Positions 1-9,768 of a stretch of DNA of 64,000 nucleotides are shown one piece after another. Source of the stretch: Ferrovibrio sp. MS7 (lineage in GTDB: Bacteria; Pseudomonadota; Alphaproteobacteria; Ferrovibrionales; Ferrovibrionaceae); assembly GCF_038404985.1 (NCBI RefSeq), contig NZ_JBBKBA010000003.1, positions 1 through 64,000 of the forward strand, in the 5' to 3' direction. A program made the translations under genes and the position numbers. Positions within the stretch are counted from its first letter, which is position 1. Each line of letters begins with the position of its first letter. The notes beneath the pieces are model-generated. The model was not told where the DNA came from. It did not search any database and worked only from the letters and a program-made list of their open reading frames with translations.

Positions 1-262
1 AGCCTACATCCTGACCAAGGAAGAGGGCGGCCGCCACACCCCGTTCTTCACCAACTACCGTCCGCAGTTCTACTTCCGCACCACCGACGTGACCGGTGTG
101 GTGTCGCTGCCGGAAGGTGTCGAGATGGTGATGCCGGGCGACAACGTGACCATGCAGGTCGAGCTGATCGCGCCGATCGCCATGGATGACGGCCTCCGCT
201 TCGCTATCCGCGAAGGCGGCCGCACCGTCGGCGCCGGCGTCGTCGCCAGCATCTCCGCCTAA
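1..262 (+). CDS. tuf: Elongation factor Tu, C-terminal part (5' end outside window)
   Basis: The window opens inside this gene; 86 codons remain before the TAA stop, read from base 2. They encode domain III of EF-Tu, the GTPase that delivers aminoacyl-tRNA to the ribosomal A site. The conserved blocks [13 protein letters not shown] and [10 protein letters not shown] make the assignment secure; the GTPase domain lies upstream of the window. It is followed after 23 bases by rpsJ, the usual junction between the str and S10 gene groups. Confidence 0.97.
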   Translation, partial: AYILTKEEGGRHTPFFTNYRPQFYFRTTDVTGVVSLPEGVEMVMPGDNVTMQVELIAPIAMDDGLRFAIREGGRTVGAGVVASISA

Positions 263-285
263 GCGGGAACCGGAAAGCGAAAGTC

Positions 286-594
286 ATGGACAGCCAGAAT
301 ATCCGCATCCGCCTCAAGGCTTTCGATCATCGCGTGCTCGATCAGAGCACCAGCGAGATCGTCAGCACGGCGAAGCGCACCGGGGCCCGTGTGCGGGGCC
401 CGATCCCCTTGCCGACGCATATCGAGAAGTTCACCGTGAACCGCTCGCCGCACGTCGACAAGAAATCCCGTGAGCAGTTTGAAATCCGCACGCACAAGCG
501 GTTGCTCGACATCGTCGACCCGACGCCTCAGACCGTGGACGCGCTGATGAAGCTCGACCTGGCTGCTGGCGTCGACGTCGAGATCAAGCTCTGA
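286..594 (+). CDS. rpsJ: 30S ribosomal protein S10
   Basis: The 102-residue product has the normal S10 length and the S10 signature region ([20 protein letters not shown], residues about 38-57). S10 sits in the head of the small subunit and, as NusE, also takes part in transcription antitermination. It is the first gene of the S10 group; only 23 bases separate it from tuf, so it is probably co-transcribed with tuf. The upstream GGAAAG is a modest ribosome-binding site. The next gene starts about 10 bases after the stop. Confidence 0.97.
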   Translation: MDSQNIRIRLKAFDHRVLDQSTSEIVSTAKRTGARVRGPIPLPTHIEKFTVNRSPHVDKKSREQFEIRTHKRLLDIVDPTPQTVDALMKLDLAAGVDVEIKL

Positions 595-604
595 GGTGGA
601 TGTG

Positions 605-1288
605 ATGCGTACCGGATTGGTGGCACGCAAGCTGGGCATGACCCGGCTGTTCGCGGACGATGGGAGCCATGTTCCCGTCACCGTGCTTAAGGTGGACAAC
701 CTGCAGGTCGTTGCTCAGCGCACGGCCGACAAGGATGGCTACAACGCAGTGCAGCTCGGTCTTGAGACCGTGAAGCCGAAGAACGTCTCGAAGGCCATGC
801 GCGGCCACTTCGCCAAGGCGAATGTGGAACCGAAGCGCAAGCTGGTCGAGTTCCGCGTCGAGGCCGATGGCCTGGTCGATGTCGGTGCTGAACTGTCGGT
901 CGAGCATTTCGTCGTCGGTCAGTTCGTCGATGTGACCGGCACGACCGTCGGTAAGGGCTTCGCCGGTGCGATGAAGCGGCACAATTTCCGTGGTCTGGAA
1001 GCCAGCCACGGTGTGTCGATCAGCCACCGCAGCCATGGTTCGACCGGTAACCGCCAGGATCCGGGCCGTACCTTCAAGAACAAGAAGATGGCCGGCCATA
1101 TGGGCGACCGTCAGCGGACCCAGCAGAATCTGGTCGTGGTGCGCACCGATGCCGCCCGGGGCCTGATCATGCTGAAGGGCAGCGTTCCGGGTTCGGAAGG
1201 TCAGTATGTGCTGGTCAGCGATGCGGTGAAGAAGCCGCGCGCCAAGGACCTGCCGATGCCGGCCGCTCTGAAGTCGGCCGAGAAGTAA
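605..1288 (+). CDS. rplC: 50S ribosomal protein L3
   Basis: L3 is an early assembly protein at the peptidyl-transferase side of the large subunit. I chose the ATG at 605 ([16 protein letters not shown]) because GAGGTG at 594-599 is correctly spaced for it. In-frame GTG codons at 596 and 602 would add a few residues not typical of L3. The product is 227 residues. The loop with [13 protein letters not shown] contains the glutamine that PrmB methylates in other bacteria. Confidence 0.96.
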   Translation: MRTGLVARKLGMTRLFADDGSHVPVTVLKVDNLQVVAQRTADKDGYNAVQLGLETVKPKNVSKAMRGHFAKANVEPKRKLVEFRVEADGLVDVGAELSVEHFVVGQFVDVTGTTVGKGFAGAMKRHNFRGLEASHGVSISHRSHGSTGNRQDPGRTFKNKKMAGHMGDRQRTQQNLVVVRTDAARGLIMLKGSVPGSEGQYVLVSDAVKKPRAKDLPMPAALKSAEK

Positions 1289-1298
1289 GGGTTAGACC

Positions 1299-1931
1299 AT
1301 GACCGAGACCATCGAAGTCAAGGTGACGGACCTGGACAACAAGGCGAGCGGCACGCTCGCCCTGTCCAAGGCTGTCTTCGGCCTGCCGGCGCGTGCGGAT
1401 ATCCTGCAGCGCATGGTGATCTGGCAGCTTGCCAAGCGCCAGCAGGGCACCCACAAGACCAAGACCTACGGCGAGGTCGCTGGTTCGACGCGTAAGATCG
1501 TCAACCAGAAGGGTTCCGGTGGCGCCCGTCACGGCGGCATCCGTGCCCCGCAGTTCCGCGGCGGCGGCAAGGCCTTCGGTCCGGTGGTGCGCAGCCATGC
1601 CATCGACCTGCCGAAGAAGGTCCGCAAGCTGGCGCTGAAGACCGCGCTGTCGGTCAAGCTCGCCGAAGGTAAGCTCGTGGTGCTGAACGACGCCGCCATC
1701 GGCGCTGCCAAGACCAAGGAACTGGCCGGCAAGCTCAAGACCCTCGGCCTGCAGAGCGCCCTGGTGATCGACGGCAAGACGCTGAACGACAACTTCGCGC
1801 TCGCGGCCCGCGCGATCCGCAACATCGACGTGCTGCCGGAGCAGGGCGCCAATGTGTATGACATCCTGCGCCGCGACACCCTGGTCCTGACCAAGGCCGC
1901 GGTCGAAGCCCTGGAGGCTCGCCTGAAATGA
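1299..1931 (+). CDS. rplD: 50S ribosomal protein L4
   Basis: This is a 210-residue L4 with the typical extended loop rich in Gly, Arg and Lys ([19 protein letters not shown], about residues 70-88) that reaches into the peptide exit tunnel. In E. coli L4 also represses the S10 operon; whether that control exists here cannot be seen. It overlaps rplW by four bases (ATGA at 1928-1931), so the two are probably translationally coupled. Confidence 0.97.
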   Translation: MTETIEVKVTDLDNKASGTLALSKAVFGLPARADILQRMVIWQLAKRQQGTHKTKTYGEVAGSTRKIVNQKGSGGARHGGIRAPQFRGGGKAFGPVVRSHAIDLPKKVRKLALKTALSVKLAEGKLVVLNDAAIGAAKTKELAGKLKTLGLQSALVIDGKTLNDNFALAARAIRNIDVLPEQGANVYDILRRDTLVLTKAAVEALEARLK

Positions 1932-2221
1932 GCACTCTGAACCACTACGATGTGATCATCAGCCCGGTGATTACCGAGAAGGCCACCCGTACTTCCGAGT
2001 ACAACCAGGTGACCTTCCGCGTGCCCCTCGATGCCACTAAGCCGCAGATCAAGGCGGCCGTCGAGGCTCTGTTCAAGGTTAAGGTCAAGGCCGTCAACAC
2101 CCTGCGGGTGAAGGGCAAGACCAAGTTGTTCCGTGGCCGTCCGGGCCAGCGCTCGGACTACAAGAAGGCGATGGTCACCCTCGCCGAAGGCCAGCGGATC
2201 GACGTGACGACGGGGATCTGA
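1928..2221 (+). CDS. rplW: 50S ribosomal protein L23
   Basis: The 97-residue product is L23, which sits at the tunnel exit and is the docking site for trigger factor and the signal recognition particle. The N-terminal motif [14 protein letters not shown] and the [17 protein letters not shown] block are diagnostic. Its start codon overlaps the rplD stop. rplB follows after four bases. Confidence 0.97.
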   Translation: MSTLNHYDVIISPVITEKATRTSEYNQVTFRVPLDATKPQIKAAVEALFKVKVKAVNTLRVKGKTKLFRGRPGQRSDYKKAMVTLAEGQRIDVTTGI

Positions 2222-2225
2222 AGTC

Positions 2226-3062
2226 ATGGCGTTGAAGAACTTTAAGCCGGTCACGCCGTCCACCCGCGGCCTGGTGCTGATCGATCGCTCGCAGCTCTAC
2301 AAGGGCCGCCCGGTCAAGGAACTGACCGAAGGCCTGAAGAAGAGCGGCGGCCGCAACAATTCCGGCCAGGTGACCACCCGCCATATCGGCGGTGGCCACA
2401 AGCGCCGTTACCGCATGGTGGATTTCAAGCGTCGCAAGTTCGACGTGAGCGCCACCGTGGACCGCATCGAGTATGACCCGAACCGTACCGCTTTCATCGC
2501 GCTGCTGAAGTACGATGACGGCGAGGTGGCTTACATCCTGGCGCCGCAGCGCCTGAAGGTGGGCGACCGCGTGGTGGCCGGCGACAAGGCCGACATCAAG
2601 CCGGGCAATGCGATGCCGATGAAGTCGATCCCGGTCGGCACCATCATCCACAATGTGGAACTGAAGCCGGGCAAGGGCGGCCAGATGGCCCGTTCCGCCG
2701 GCGCCTATGTGCAGCTGGTCGGCAAGGACCAGGGCATGGCGCTGGTGCGCATGCCGTCTGGCGAGCAGCGCCTGGTGCGGGCTGAGTGCATGGCTACCAT
2801 CGGTGCCGTGTCCAACCCGGATAACCAGAACCAGAATCTCGGCAAGGCTGGCCGCAAGCGCTGGATGGGCATCCGCCCGACCGTGCGTGGTGTGGCCATG
2901 AACCCGATCGACCATCCGCATGGCGGCGGCGAAGGCCGCACCTCGGGCGGCCGTCATCCGGTCACCCCGTGGGGCAAGCCGACCAAGGGTAAGCGTACGC
3001 GTACTAATAAGCGTACACAGAAGATGATTCTGCGCCGCCGTCCGGCGGGCGCGCATAGCTGA
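2226..3062 (+). CDS. rplB: 50S ribosomal protein L2
   Basis: This is a 278-residue L2, a primary 23S rRNA-binding protein needed for subunit joining and peptidyl-transferase activity. The RNA-binding core is clear, and the highly conserved [15 protein letters not shown] loop lies near residues 225-239. The C-terminus is strongly basic. An 18-base gap with an AGGAGG site leads to rpsS. Confidence 0.98.
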   Translation: MALKNFKPVTPSTRGLVLIDRSQLYKGRPVKELTEGLKKSGGRNNSGQVTTRHIGGGHKRRYRMVDFKRRKFDVSATVDRIEYDPNRTAFIALLKYDDGEVAYILAPQRLKVGDRVVAGDKADIKPGNAMPMKSIPVGTIIHNVELKPGKGGQMARSAGAYVQLVGKDQGMALVRMPSGEQRLVRAECMATIGAVSNPDNQNQNLGKAGRKRWMGIRPTVRGVAMNPIDHPHGGGEGRTSGGRHPVTPWGKPTKGKRTRTNKRTQKMILRRRPAGAHS

Positions 3063-3080
3063 TCGGCTTAGGAGGCTGTC

Positions 3081-3356
3081 GTGGCACGTTCTGTTTGGAA
3101 AGGCCCGTTCGTTGACGGGTATCTGCTGAAGAAGGCCGACACCGCGCGTTCGTCGGGCCGCAAGGAGGTCATCAAGACCTGGTCGCGGCGTTCGACTGTG
3201 ATGCCGCAGTTCGTTGGTCTGACCTTCGGTGTTCACAACGGGCACAAGTTCATCCCGGTGATGGTGACCGAGGAAATGGTGGGTCATAAGCTGGGCGAAT
3301 TCGCCCCGACCCGCAGCTTCCCCGGCCACACCGCCGACAAGAAGGCGAAGAAGTAA
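3081..3356 (+). CDS. rpsS: 30S ribosomal protein S19 (GTG start)
   Basis: The 91-residue S19 lies in the head of the small subunit and contacts S13 and the A-site tRNA. Its sequence begins [17 protein letters not shown], the standard S19 start. The initiation codon is GTG at 3081, well placed behind AGGAGG at about 3070-3075. The motif [17 protein letters not shown] is the family core. Confidence 0.97.
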   Translation: MARSVWKGPFVDGYLLKKADTARSSGRKEVIKTWSRRSTVMPQFVGLTFGVHNGHKFIPVMVTEEMVGHKLGEFAPTRSFPGHTADKKAKK

Positions 3357-3358
3357 CC

Positions 3359-3790
3359 ATGAGCAAGCAGGCACACGAATCCCGCCTCGGCGAGAACGAG
3401 GCCATGGCGATTGGTCGCAACATCCGCGTCAGCCCGCGCAAGCTCGGCATTGTTGCCGGCCTGATCCGTGGCATGCGCGTCGAGGCTGCCCTGTCGGAAC
3501 TGACCTTCTCCAAGCGCCGCATCGCGCAGGACGTGAAGAAGGTGCTGCAGTCCGCCATCGCCAATGCCGAGAACAACCATCAGCTCGACGTCGATCGTCT
3601 GGTGGTCTCGGAAGCCAGCGTCGGCAAGGGCCTGGTGATGCGCCGCTTCCATGCGCGCGCCCGCGGCCGTGGTACCCGCATCGAGAAGCCGTTCAGCCAT
3701 CTCACCATCGTGGTGCGTGAGCGCAGCGAAGAAGAGAAGAAGGCTAAGGGCAAGAAGGCTGCTAAGGCCAAGGCCGAGGAGCAAGCGTAA
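3359..3790 (+). CDS. rplV: 50S ribosomal protein L22
   Basis: L22 lines the peptide exit tunnel. The core begins at [18 protein letters not shown] and includes [10 protein letters not shown] and the conserved ENNHQLDVD segment. The ATG at 3359 gives 143 residues with an N-terminal extension of about 20 residues common in Alphaproteobacteria; ATG 3404 is an alternative without it. The C-terminal 25 residues are a Lys/Ala/Glu tail beyond the usual end of L22. The stop overlaps the rpsC start by one base. Confidence 0.95.
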   Translation: MSKQAHESRLGENEAMAIGRNIRVSPRKLGIVAGLIRGMRVEAALSELTFSKRRIAQDVKKVLQSAIANAENNHQLDVDRLVVSEASVGKGLVMRRFHARARGRGTRIEKPFSHLTIVVRERSEEEKKAKGKKAAKAKAEEQA

Positions 3791-4476
3791 TGGGTCAGAA
3801 AGTCAATCCGATCGGTCTCCGCCTCGGGATCAACCGCACCTGGGACTCCCGCTGGTACGCCAGCGACAAGGAGTATTCCACGCTGCTGCATGAAGACCTC
3901 AAGATCCGCAAGTATCTTGAGCAGCGTCTGGCCCAGGCCGGCGTCGCCCGCATCGTCATTGAGCGTCCGGCGAAGAAGGCCCGCATCACCATCCACTCGG
4001 CGCGTCCGGGCGTGGTGATCGGCAAGAAGGGCGCCGACATCGAGAAGCTGCGCGCCGAACTGGCCAAGATGACCAAGTCGGAAGTGCATCTCAACATCGT
4101 TGAGATCCGCAAGCCGGAACTGGATGCCCGCCTGGTGGCCGAGAACATCGCGCAGCAGCTCGAGCGCCGCGTGGCGTTCCGCCGCGCCATGAAGCGCGCC
4201 GTGCAATCGGCGATGCGTCTGGGCGCCGGCGGCATCCGTATCAACTGCTCGGGCCGCCTCGGCGGCGCCGAAATCGCCCGCATCGAGTGGTATCGCGAGG
4301 GCCGCGTGCCGCTTCACACCCTGCGCGCCGATGTCGATTTCGCTCGTGGCACCGCCAAGACCGCCTATGGCACTTGCGGCGTCAAGGTGTGGGTGTTCAA
4401 GGGCGAGATCATGGCCCATGACCCGATGGCCCAGGACAAGCGGCTGGCCGAACAGCCCAGCGGCCGTCAGGGCTGA
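3790..4476 (+). CDS. rpsC: 30S ribosomal protein S3
   Basis: The 228-residue S3 forms part of the mRNA entry channel. A KH domain is visible ([16 protein letters not shown], about residues 75-90), followed by the C-terminal domain with [20 protein letters not shown]. It starts within the rplV stop codon (TAATG), which implies coupled translation. Confidence 0.97.
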   Translation: MGQKVNPIGLRLGINRTWDSRWYASDKEYSTLLHEDLKIRKYLEQRLAQAGVARIVIERPAKKARITIHSARPGVVIGKKGADIEKLRAELAKMTKSEVHLNIVEIRKPELDARLVAENIAQQLERRVAFRRAMKRAVQSAMRLGAGGIRINCSGRLGGAEIARIEWYREGRVPLHTLRADVDFARGTAKTAYGTCGVKVWVFKGEIMAHDPMAQDKRLAEQPSGRQG

Positions 4477-4493
4477 GACCGGAGTAACGCGTC

Positions 4494-4913
4494 ATGATGC
4501 AACCGAAGCGTACCAAGTTCCGCAAGGCCTTTAAGGGCCGTATCAAGGGCGTCGCCAAGGGCGGCACCGATCTGAATTTCGGCGCCTATGGCCTCAAGGC
4601 CCTGGAGCCGGCGCGTCTCACCGCGCGTCAGATCGAAGCCGCGCGCCGTGCGATCACCCGCCACATCAAGCGTCAGGGCCGCATGTGGATCCGCATTTTC
4701 CCGGATCTGCCGGTGTCCTCCAAGCCCGCCGAAGTGCGCATGGGCTCGGGCAAGGGCTCGCCGGAATTCTGGGTGTGCCGCGTCAAGCCGGGCCGCGTGA
4801 TGTTCGAACTCGACGGCATTCCGGGCCAGCTGGCCAAGGAAGCCTTCCTGCTCGGCGCCGCCAAGCTGCCGATCAAGACCCGCGTCGTCACCCGTCTCGG
4901 TGAAGGAGCCTAA
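4494..4913 (+). CDS. rplP: 50S ribosomal protein L16
   Basis: This 139-residue L16 sits next to the A site. The sequence begins [16 protein letters not shown]; the adjacent ATG at 4497 is an equally possible start that would match the E. coli form more closely. The [19 protein letters not shown] segment (about residues 81-99) contains the arginine hydroxylated by YcfD in some bacteria. It is followed five bases later by rpmC. Confidence 0.97.
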   Translation: MMQPKRTKFRKAFKGRIKGVAKGGTDLNFGAYGLKALEPARLTARQIEAARRAITRHIKRQGRMWIRIFPDLPVSSKPAEVRMGSGKGSPEFWVCRVKPGRVMFELDGIPGQLAKEAFLLGAAKLPIKTRVVTRLGEGA

Positions 4914-4917
4914 TGCC

Positions 4918-5118
4918 ATGAAGACCAGCGACCTGGTCGGCAAGACCAAGGATGAGCTTAAGGCCAAGCTCGTCGACCTGAAGAAGGAGCAGTTCAACCT
5001 GCGCTTCCAGAAGGCGACCGGCCAGCTCGAGAACACCGCGCGCGTCCGCCAGGTGCGCCGTGATATCGCCCGTGTGCGCGGCCTGCTGGACAAGCAGACC
5101 GCCGCCGCCCGGGCTTAA
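4918..5118 (+). CDS. rpmC: 50S ribosomal protein L29
   Basis: The 66-residue product ([20 protein letters not shown]) is L29, a small helical hairpin protein at the tunnel exit. I chose ATG 4918 because AAGGAG at 4903-4908 is ideally spaced for it. An upstream in-frame GTG at 4900 lies inside the end of rplP and has no ribosome-binding site. rpsQ follows after 12 bases. Confidence 0.95.
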   Translation: MKTSDLVGKTKDELKAKLVDLKKEQFNLRFQKATGQLENTARVRQVRRDIARVRGLLDKQTAAARA

Positions 5119-5130
5119 GGAGAGCAAGAG

Positions 5131-5367
5131 ATGCCGAAGCGCGTATTGCAGGGCGTCGTCGTGAGCGACAAGGGCGAGAAGACCATCGTGGTCAAGGTCG
5201 AGCGTCGCATCATGGACCCCATGTACAAGAAGTTCATCCGCCGCTCGAAGCGCTATCATGCGCATGATGAGAACAACGCCCACAAGGTGGGCGATGTAGT
5301 CTGGATCGAAGAGACCCGCCCGCTTTCCAAGTTGAAGCGGTGGATCGTCGTCGAGAACCAGGCCTGA
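5131..5367 (+). CDS. rpsQ: 30S ribosomal protein S17
   Basis: This 78-residue S17 is an OB-fold primary 16S rRNA-binding protein. The motifs [19 protein letters not shown] and [18 protein letters not shown] are the family core. AAGGAGAG immediately before the ATG is a strong ribosome-binding site. Confidence 0.97.
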   Translation: MPKRVLQGVVVSDKGEKTIVVKVERRIMDPMYKKFIRRSKRYHAHDENNAHKVGDVVWIEETRPLSKLKRWIVVENQA

Positions 5368-5400
5368 GCCGCAGTTAAGTAGAAGCGAGGTACAGGTCCA

Positions 5401-5769
5401 ATGATCCAAGTGGAAACCAATCTCGACGTCGCCGATAATTCGGGCGCGCGCCGGGTCCAGTGCATCAAGGTGCTGGGCGGCTCCAAGCGCAAATATGCCC
5501 AGGTCGGTGATGTCATCGTCGTGTCCGTGAAGGACGCCATTCCGCGCGGTCGCGTGAAGAAGGGTGACGTGCATCGCGCCGTCATCGTCCGCACCGCCAA
5601 GGAAATCCGTCGTGCCGATGGCAGCGCCATCCGCTTCGACCGCAATGCCGCTGTGCTCATCAACAAGCAGAACGAGCCGATCGGCACCCGCATCTTCGGG
5701 CCGGTGACGCGCGAGCTGCGCGCCAAGAGCCATATGAAGATCATCTCGCTGGCCCCGGAGGTGCTCTAA
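5401..5769 (+). CDS. rplN: 50S ribosomal protein L14
   Basis: The 122-residue L14 is full length and begins [20 protein letters not shown]14 forms part of the intersubunit bridge and is the docking site of the silencing factor RsfS. The ending FGPVTRELR...[11 protein letters not shown] is standard. The gap to rplX is only three bases. Confidence 0.98.
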   Translation: MIQVETNLDVADNSGARRVQCIKVLGGSKRKYAQVGDVIVVSVKDAIPRGRVKKGDVHRAVIVRTAKEIRRADGSAIRFDRNAAVLINKQNEPIGTRIFGPVTRELRAKSHMKIISLAPEVL

Positions 5770-5772
5770 GCC

Positions 5773-6096
5773 ATGGCTGAGAAGCTGAAGATCAAGAAGG
5801 GCGACAAGGTCGTCGTCACCACTGGCCGCTCCAAGGGCGTCAAGGGTGAAGTGCTGAGCGTCGACCGCGACGCCGGCCGTGCCGTGGTTGCCGGCGCCAA
5901 CAAGCTGACGCACCACACCAAGCCGAGCCGCACCGCGGCCGGTGGCATTGAGCAGCGCGAAGCTTCCATCGACCTGTCGAACCTGATGCATCAGGATCCG
6001 AAGGACGGCAAGCCGACCCGCGTGGGTTACAAGTTCCTGGATGACGGCCGCAAGGTGCGCTTCGCGAAGCGTTCCGGCGAAGTCATCGACCGCTAA
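5773..6096 (+). CDS. rplX: 50S ribosomal protein L24
   Basis: This 107-residue L24 is an assembly-initiating protein. Its N-terminal KOW motif is visible ([20 protein letters not shown], residues 8-27), followed by the conserved [10 protein letters not shown] block and the C-terminal [19 protein letters not shown]. The stop codon overlaps the AAGGAGG ribosome-binding site of rplE. Confidence 0.97.
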   Translation: MAEKLKIKKGDKVVVTTGRSKGVKGEVLSVDRDAGRAVVAGANKLTHHTKPSRTAAGGIEQREASIDLSNLMHQDPKDGKPTRVGYKFLDDGRKVRFAKRSGEVIDR

Positions 6097-6107
6097 GGAG
6101 GCAGACA

Positions 6108-6650
6108 ATGGCTACCCGTCTGCAAGACTTCTACCAGAACGAGGTGCGCAAGCAGCTCATCGAGAAATTCGGCTACACCAATCCGATGGAAGTGCCGAAG
6201 ATCGAGAAGATCGTGGTCAACATGGGCGTCGGCGAGGCCGCTTCGGACTCCAAGAAGGTCCAGGTTGCCGCCGTCGAACTCGCCGCCATCACCGGCCAGA
6301 AGCCGGTGCTGACCCGGGCCCGCAAGGCGATCGCGAACTTCAAACTCCGCGAAGGCCAGGCGGTCGGCTGCAAGGTCACGCTGCGCCGCGACCACATGTA
6401 CGAATTCCTGGACCGTCTGATCAACATCGCGCTGCCGCGCGTCCGCGACTTCCGCGGCGTCAACGGCAAGAGCTTCGATGGTCGGGGCAACTACGCCCTG
6501 GGTCTCAAGGAACAGATCATTTTCCCTGAGATCGATTACGACAAGGTCGATGCCGTGCGCGGCATGGATATCATCATCTGCACGTCGGCGAAGACGGATG
6601 AGGAAGCCAAGGCGCTGCTCGCCGGTTTCCGCATGCCGTTCCAGAACTGA
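6108..6650 (+). CDS. rplE: 50S ribosomal protein L5
   Basis: The 180-residue L5 binds 5S rRNA in the central protuberance and contacts P-site tRNA. Conserved parts are [20 protein letters not shown] near residues 24-43 and the C-terminal [19 protein letters not shown]. It has the normal length and is the first member of the L5-S14-S8-L6 run that is conserved across bacteria. Confidence 0.98.
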   Translation: MATRLQDFYQNEVRKQLIEKFGYTNPMEVPKIEKIVVNMGVGEAASDSKKVQVAAVELAAITGQKPVLTRARKAIANFKLREGQAVGCKVTLRRDHMYEFLDRLINIALPRVRDFRGVNGKSFDGRGNYALGLKEQIIFPEIDYDKVDAVRGMDIIICTSAKTDEEAKALLAGFRMPFQN

Positions 6651-6670
6651 GCCGGAAAGGATCGCTGATC

Positions 6671-6976
6671 ATGGCGAAGAAGAGTTCCGTCGAAAAGAAT
6701 GAGCACCGCCGCAAGCTGGCGGCCCGTTATGCTGCGAAGCGCGCCCGCCTGAAGGCGGCCGTGTCGAGCAAGACCGCCGAACCGGAAGAGCGTTTCGCGG
6801 CGGCCCTTAAGCTGGCGGAGATGCCGCGCAATTCCGCGAAGATCCGCGTGCGCAACCGTTGCGAACTGACCGGCCGTCCGCGCGCCTTCTATCGCAAGCT
6901 GAAACTGTCGCGCAACATGCTGCGTGAGCTGGCCTCGAACGGCCAGATCCCCGGCATGGTGAAGTCGAGCTGGTAA
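6671..6976 (+). CDS. rpsN: 30S ribosomal protein S14 (long, zinc-free type)
   Basis: This is the 101-residue long form of S14, an assembly protein of the small-subunit head. It has the signature [20 protein letters not shown] and a single cysteine, so it lacks the two CxxC pairs of the short zinc-binding paralogue. The stop codon overlaps the AAGGAGG site that serves rpsH. Confidence 0.97.
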   Translation: MAKKSSVEKNEHRRKLAARYAAKRARLKAAVSSKTAEPEERFAAALKLAEMPRNSAKIRVRNRCELTGRPRAFYRKLKLSRNMLRELASNGQIPGMVKSSW

Positions 6977-6991
6977 GGAGGGCAGAGGAAA

Positions 6992-7387
6992 ATGGCTCTT
7001 TCCGATCCGTTGGGCGATCTGCTCGCCCGTATCCGCAATGGCCAGCAGGCCGGCAAGTCGAGCATTGAATCGCCGGCTTCCAAGCTGCGCGCCAATGTGC
7101 TCGAGGTCCTGAAGAAGGAAGGCTATATCCGCGGCTACGAGCTGCTGGAAGATGGCAACAAGCGCAACCTGCGCATCGAGCTGAAGTATTTCGAGGGCGA
7201 GCCGGTGATCAAGGCGATCAACCGCGTCTCCAAGCCTGGCCGTCGCGTCTATTCCGGCATCTCCGAGTTGCCGAAGGTGCGTGGTGGCCTTGGCATCTCG
7301 ATCCTGTCGACCCCGCGCGGCGTGATGTCGGATATCGAGGCTCGTTCCGCCAATGTCGGCGGCGAAGTCCTCTGCCGCGTGTTCTAA
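6992..7387 (+). CDS. rpsH: 30S ribosomal protein S8
   Basis: The 131-residue S8 is a central primary binder of 16S rRNA and, in E. coli, the translational repressor of the spc operon. It begins [21 protein letters not shown] and ends with the conserved [22 protein letters not shown] region. A 14-base gap precedes rplF. Confidence 0.97.
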   Translation: MALSDPLGDLLARIRNGQQAGKSSIESPASKLRANVLEVLKKEGYIRGYELLEDGNKRNLRIELKYFEGEPVIKAINRVSKPGRRVYSGISELPKVRGGLGISILSTPRGVMSDIEARSANVGGEVLCRVF

Positions 7388-7401
7388 GGGAGTAGGGGAA
7401 C

Positions 7402-7935
7402 ATGTCGCGTATCGGCAAACATCCCGTTGCGGTGCCCCAGGGCGTCCAGGTCCAGCTTGCTGGCCAGACCCTGACCGCCAAGGGCCCGAAGGGCGAGCTG
7501 AAGCTCACCATCGTCGATGACCTCTCGGTCGAACTGGCTGACAACAAGGTCACCGTCAAGCCGCGCAGCATTAACCGCCGCTCGCGCTCCATGTGGGGCA
7601 TGCAGCGCACGCTGGTCAGCAATCTGCTGAAGGGCGTGAAGGACGGTTACAGCCGCGAGCTGGACATCAACGGCGTCGGCCTGCGTGCTGCGCTGCAGGG
7701 CAAGAACCTGCAGCTCAACATGGGCTTCAGCCATGACGTGAACTATCCGATCCCTGCTGGCATCGAGATCAAGGTGGAAAAGCCCACCTCGATCAAGATC
7801 TCCGGCGCTGACCGCCAACTCGTCGGCCAGGTGGCTGCGGACATCCGCGCCATCAAGCCGCCCGAGCCTTACAAGGGCAAGGGCATCAAGTATTCCGACG
7901 AGACCATCCTGCGTAAGGAAGGCAAGAAGAAGTAA
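7402..7935 (+). CDS. rplF: 50S ribosomal protein L6
   Basis: This 177-residue L6 lies near the factor-binding site of the large subunit. It shows the family start [17 protein letters not shown] and the C-terminal signature [15 protein letters not shown] (about residues 153-167). Length and order are normal. Confidence 0.98.
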   Translation: MSRIGKHPVAVPQGVQVQLAGQTLTAKGPKGELKLTIVDDLSVELADNKVTVKPRSINRRSRSMWGMQRTLVSNLLKGVKDGYSRELDINGVGLRAALQGKNLQLNMGFSHDVNYPIPAGIEIKVEKPTSIKISGADRQLVGQVAADIRAIKPPEPYKGKGIKYSDETILRKEGKKK

Positions 7936-7946
7936 GGAATGGCCGC

Positions 7947-8318
7947 ATGAGCAAGCTCACTCGCCTCAATGCGCTGAATGCGCGCCGCAAGGAACGGAAC
8001 CGCACCCGGATCGTGGAGGCGGCCCATGGCCGTCCGCGTCTCAGTGTGCATCGCACCTCGCGCTTCATCTACGCCCAGATCATCGACGACACCAAGGGTG
8101 TGACGCTGGCCTCCGCCTCCTCGCTGGAGAAGGACCTGCGTTCCACGCTGAAGGCTGGCGGCAACAAGGATGCCGCTGCCGAGGTCGGCAAGCTGATCGC
8201 CGTGCGCGCCAAGGCCGCCGGCATCAACGACGTGATCTTCGACCGTGGCGGCTACCTCTACCATGGGCGCGTCAAGGCGCTCGCTGAGGCGGCTCGCGAA
8301 GGCGGCTTGAACTTCTAA
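7947..8318 (+). CDS. rplR: 50S ribosomal protein L18
   Basis: The 123-residue L18 binds 5S rRNA together with L5. The motifs [18 protein letters not shown] and [20 protein letters not shown] are diagnostic. The GC-rich leader before the ATG contains a weak AAGGAATGG ribosome-binding site. Confidence 0.97.
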   Translation: MSKLTRLNALNARRKERNRTRIVEAAHGRPRLSVHRTSRFIYAQIIDDTKGVTLASASSLEKDLRSTLKAGGNKDAAAEVGKLIAVRAKAAGINDVIFDRGGYLYHGRVKALAEAAREGGLNF

Positions 8319-8333
8319 GAAAGGTTTTCGGAC

Positions 8334-8912
8334 ATGGCTGGTAATCAACGGGAGCGGGGCGAACGCGGCGAGCGCGGTGAGCGCGGCGGCGAGCGCGGCG
8401 AGCGCGGCGACAGCGAGTTCGTCGACAAGCTGGTCTCCATCAACCGCGTCGCCAAGGTGGTGAAGGGCGGTAAGCGTTTCGGTTTCGCCGCCCTGGTGGT
8501 GGTGGGTGATCAGAAGGGCCGCGTCGGCTACGGTTCGGGCAAGGCCCGCGAAGTGCCGGAAGCGATCCGCAAGGCCACCGAGCATGCCAAGCGCAACCTG
8601 ATCCGCGTCAATCTGCGCGAAGGCCGCACGCTGCATCACGACATCGAAGCGCGTCATGGCGCCGGCAAGGTGGTGCTGCGCGCCGCTCCGGCCGGTACCG
8701 GCATCATCGCCGGCGGCCCGATGCGCGCCGTGTTCGAGACGCTGGGCGTTGCCGACGTGGTGACGAAGTCGATCGGCAGCTCGAACCCGCATAACATGGT
8801 GAAGGCGACTTTCGCCGCCTTGCAGGCGTTGAACGCTCCGCGTCACATCGCCAACAAGCGCGGCAAGAAGGTGGCCGACATCCTCGGCCGCCGCGCCGAC
8901 AGCGAGGAGTAA
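8334..8912 (+). CDS. rpsE: 30S ribosomal protein S5, with N-terminal ERG repeats
   Basis: S5 is needed for translational accuracy. After residue 30 the sequence is ordinary S5: [20 protein letters not shown], then the double-stranded RNA-binding-type and C-terminal domains. The 192-residue protein is somewhat long because residues 7-25 are six Glu-Arg-Gly triplets (four, a single Gly, then two), encoded by near-identical 9-base units at 8352-8408. The charged repeat is probably flexible. Confidence 0.96.
   Translation: MAGNQRERGERGERGERGGERGERGDSEFVDKLVSINRVAKVVKGGKRFGFAALVVVGDQKGRVGYGSGKAREVPEAIRKATEHAKRNLIRVNLREGRTLHHDIEARHGAGKVVLRAAPAGTGIIAGGPMRAVFETLGVADVVTKSIGSSNPHNMVKATFAALQALNAPRHIANKRGKKVADILGRRADSEE
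8352..8408 (+). repeat. 9-base tandem repeat inside rpsE encoding Glu-Arg-Gly
   Basis: Six copies of a unit close to GAGCGCGGC lie in tandem (four copies, GGC, two copies). All are in frame and each encodes ERG. Because the unit is a multiple of three, copy-number change by slippage would lengthen or shorten the S5 tail without a frameshift. Confidence 0.9.
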
Positions 8913-8918
8913 TCTGTC

Positions 8919-9101
8919 ATGGCGAACAAGAAGGTGAAGGTCACCTGGATCCGCTCCGCTAACAAGCGCACGGAAGACCAGCAGCAGACCATCAAGGGCC
9001 TGGGCCTGCGCCGCCTGCACGACAGCCGCGAGCTGGAGGATACTCCGGCGGTGCGCGGCATGATCGCCAAGGTGAGCCACCTGGTCCGCGTCGAAGGCTG
9101 A
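8919..9101 (+). CDS. rpmD: 50S ribosomal protein L30
   Basis: The 60-residue product is the short bacterial L30. The family core [20 protein letters not shown] is present at about residues 26-45. It sits in its standard place between rpsE and rplO; some bacteria lack this gene, so its presence is a useful marker. Confidence 0.95.
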   Translation: MANKKVKVTWIRSANKRTEDQQQTIKGLGLRRLHDSRELEDTPAVRGMIAKVSHLVRVEG

Positions 9102-9130
9102 TTTAGTCAGCCGCAGGAAGGAATAGGAAC

Positions 9131-9667
9131 ATGCGTCTCAATCAGATCGCCGATAACGAAGGTGCGCGCAAGAACCGCATGCGCGTCGGTCGCGGCATCG
9201 GCTCCGGCAAGGGCAAGACCTCGGGCCGTGGCGTCAAGGGCCAGAAGGCGCGCACCGGCGTGTCGATCATGGGCTTTGAAGGCGGCCAGACCCCGATCCA
9301 TCGTCGTCTGCCGAAGCGTGGTTTCAACCCGCTCAACCCGCAGGATTTCGATCTGGTCAATCTCGGCCGCCTGCAGGCCGCGATCGACAAGGGCAAGCTC
9401 GATGCTTCCAAGCCGGTCGACGGCGCGGCGCTGAAGGCTGCCGGCCTGATCTCGGGCAAGGCCGCCGATGGCGTGCGCCTGCTCGGCACCGGTGCCGGTG
9501 AGCTGAAGGCCAAGATCGCCGTGTCGGTGCAGGGCGTCTCCGCCACTGCCCGCGAGGCGGTGGAGAAGGCCGGCGGTTCGGTCACCGTGCTGGAGACCCG
9601 CAAGGTCAAGGCGCTGGCCCGCTCCGCAGCCGTCAAGGCCGAGAAGGCCAAGAAGAAGAAGAAGTAA
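9131..9667 (+). CDS. rplO: 50S ribosomal protein L15
   Basis: The 178-residue L15 is a late assembly protein. The Gly/Lys/Arg-rich N-terminal region ([20 protein letters not shown], about residues 20-39) and [17 protein letters not shown] are diagnostic. It ends in a Lys-rich tail (EKAKKKKK). A strong hairpin lies between its stop and secY. Confidence 0.97.
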   Translation: MRLNQIADNEGARKNRMRVGRGIGSGKGKTSGRGVKGQKARTGVSIMGFEGGQTPIHRRLPKRGFNPLNPQDFDLVNLGRLQAAIDKGKLDASKPVDGAALKAAGLISGKAADGVRLLGTGAGELKAKIAVSVQGVSATAREAVEKAGGSVTVLETRKVKALARSAAVKAEKAKKKKK

Positions 9668-9677
9668 GCCATCCACT

Positions 9678-9701
9678 TGGCGTGGGCTGAGGCCCACGCC
9701 A
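9678..9701 (+). promoter_or_regulatory. 10-bp perfect hairpin between rplO and secY
   Basis: TGGCGTGGGC pairs perfectly with GCCCACGCCA around a TGAG tetraloop. No T-run follows, so this is not a classical terminator. It could limit read-through, be an mRNA processing or stabilising structure, or lower secY expression relative to the ribosomal genes. Confidence 0.6.
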
Positions 9702-9768
9702 TATGGTTGGTTAGTCGTTTCGTTTCCCCCCAGGCATCGCCTCCCGGGCGTTGGATCAAGGAGCTACG

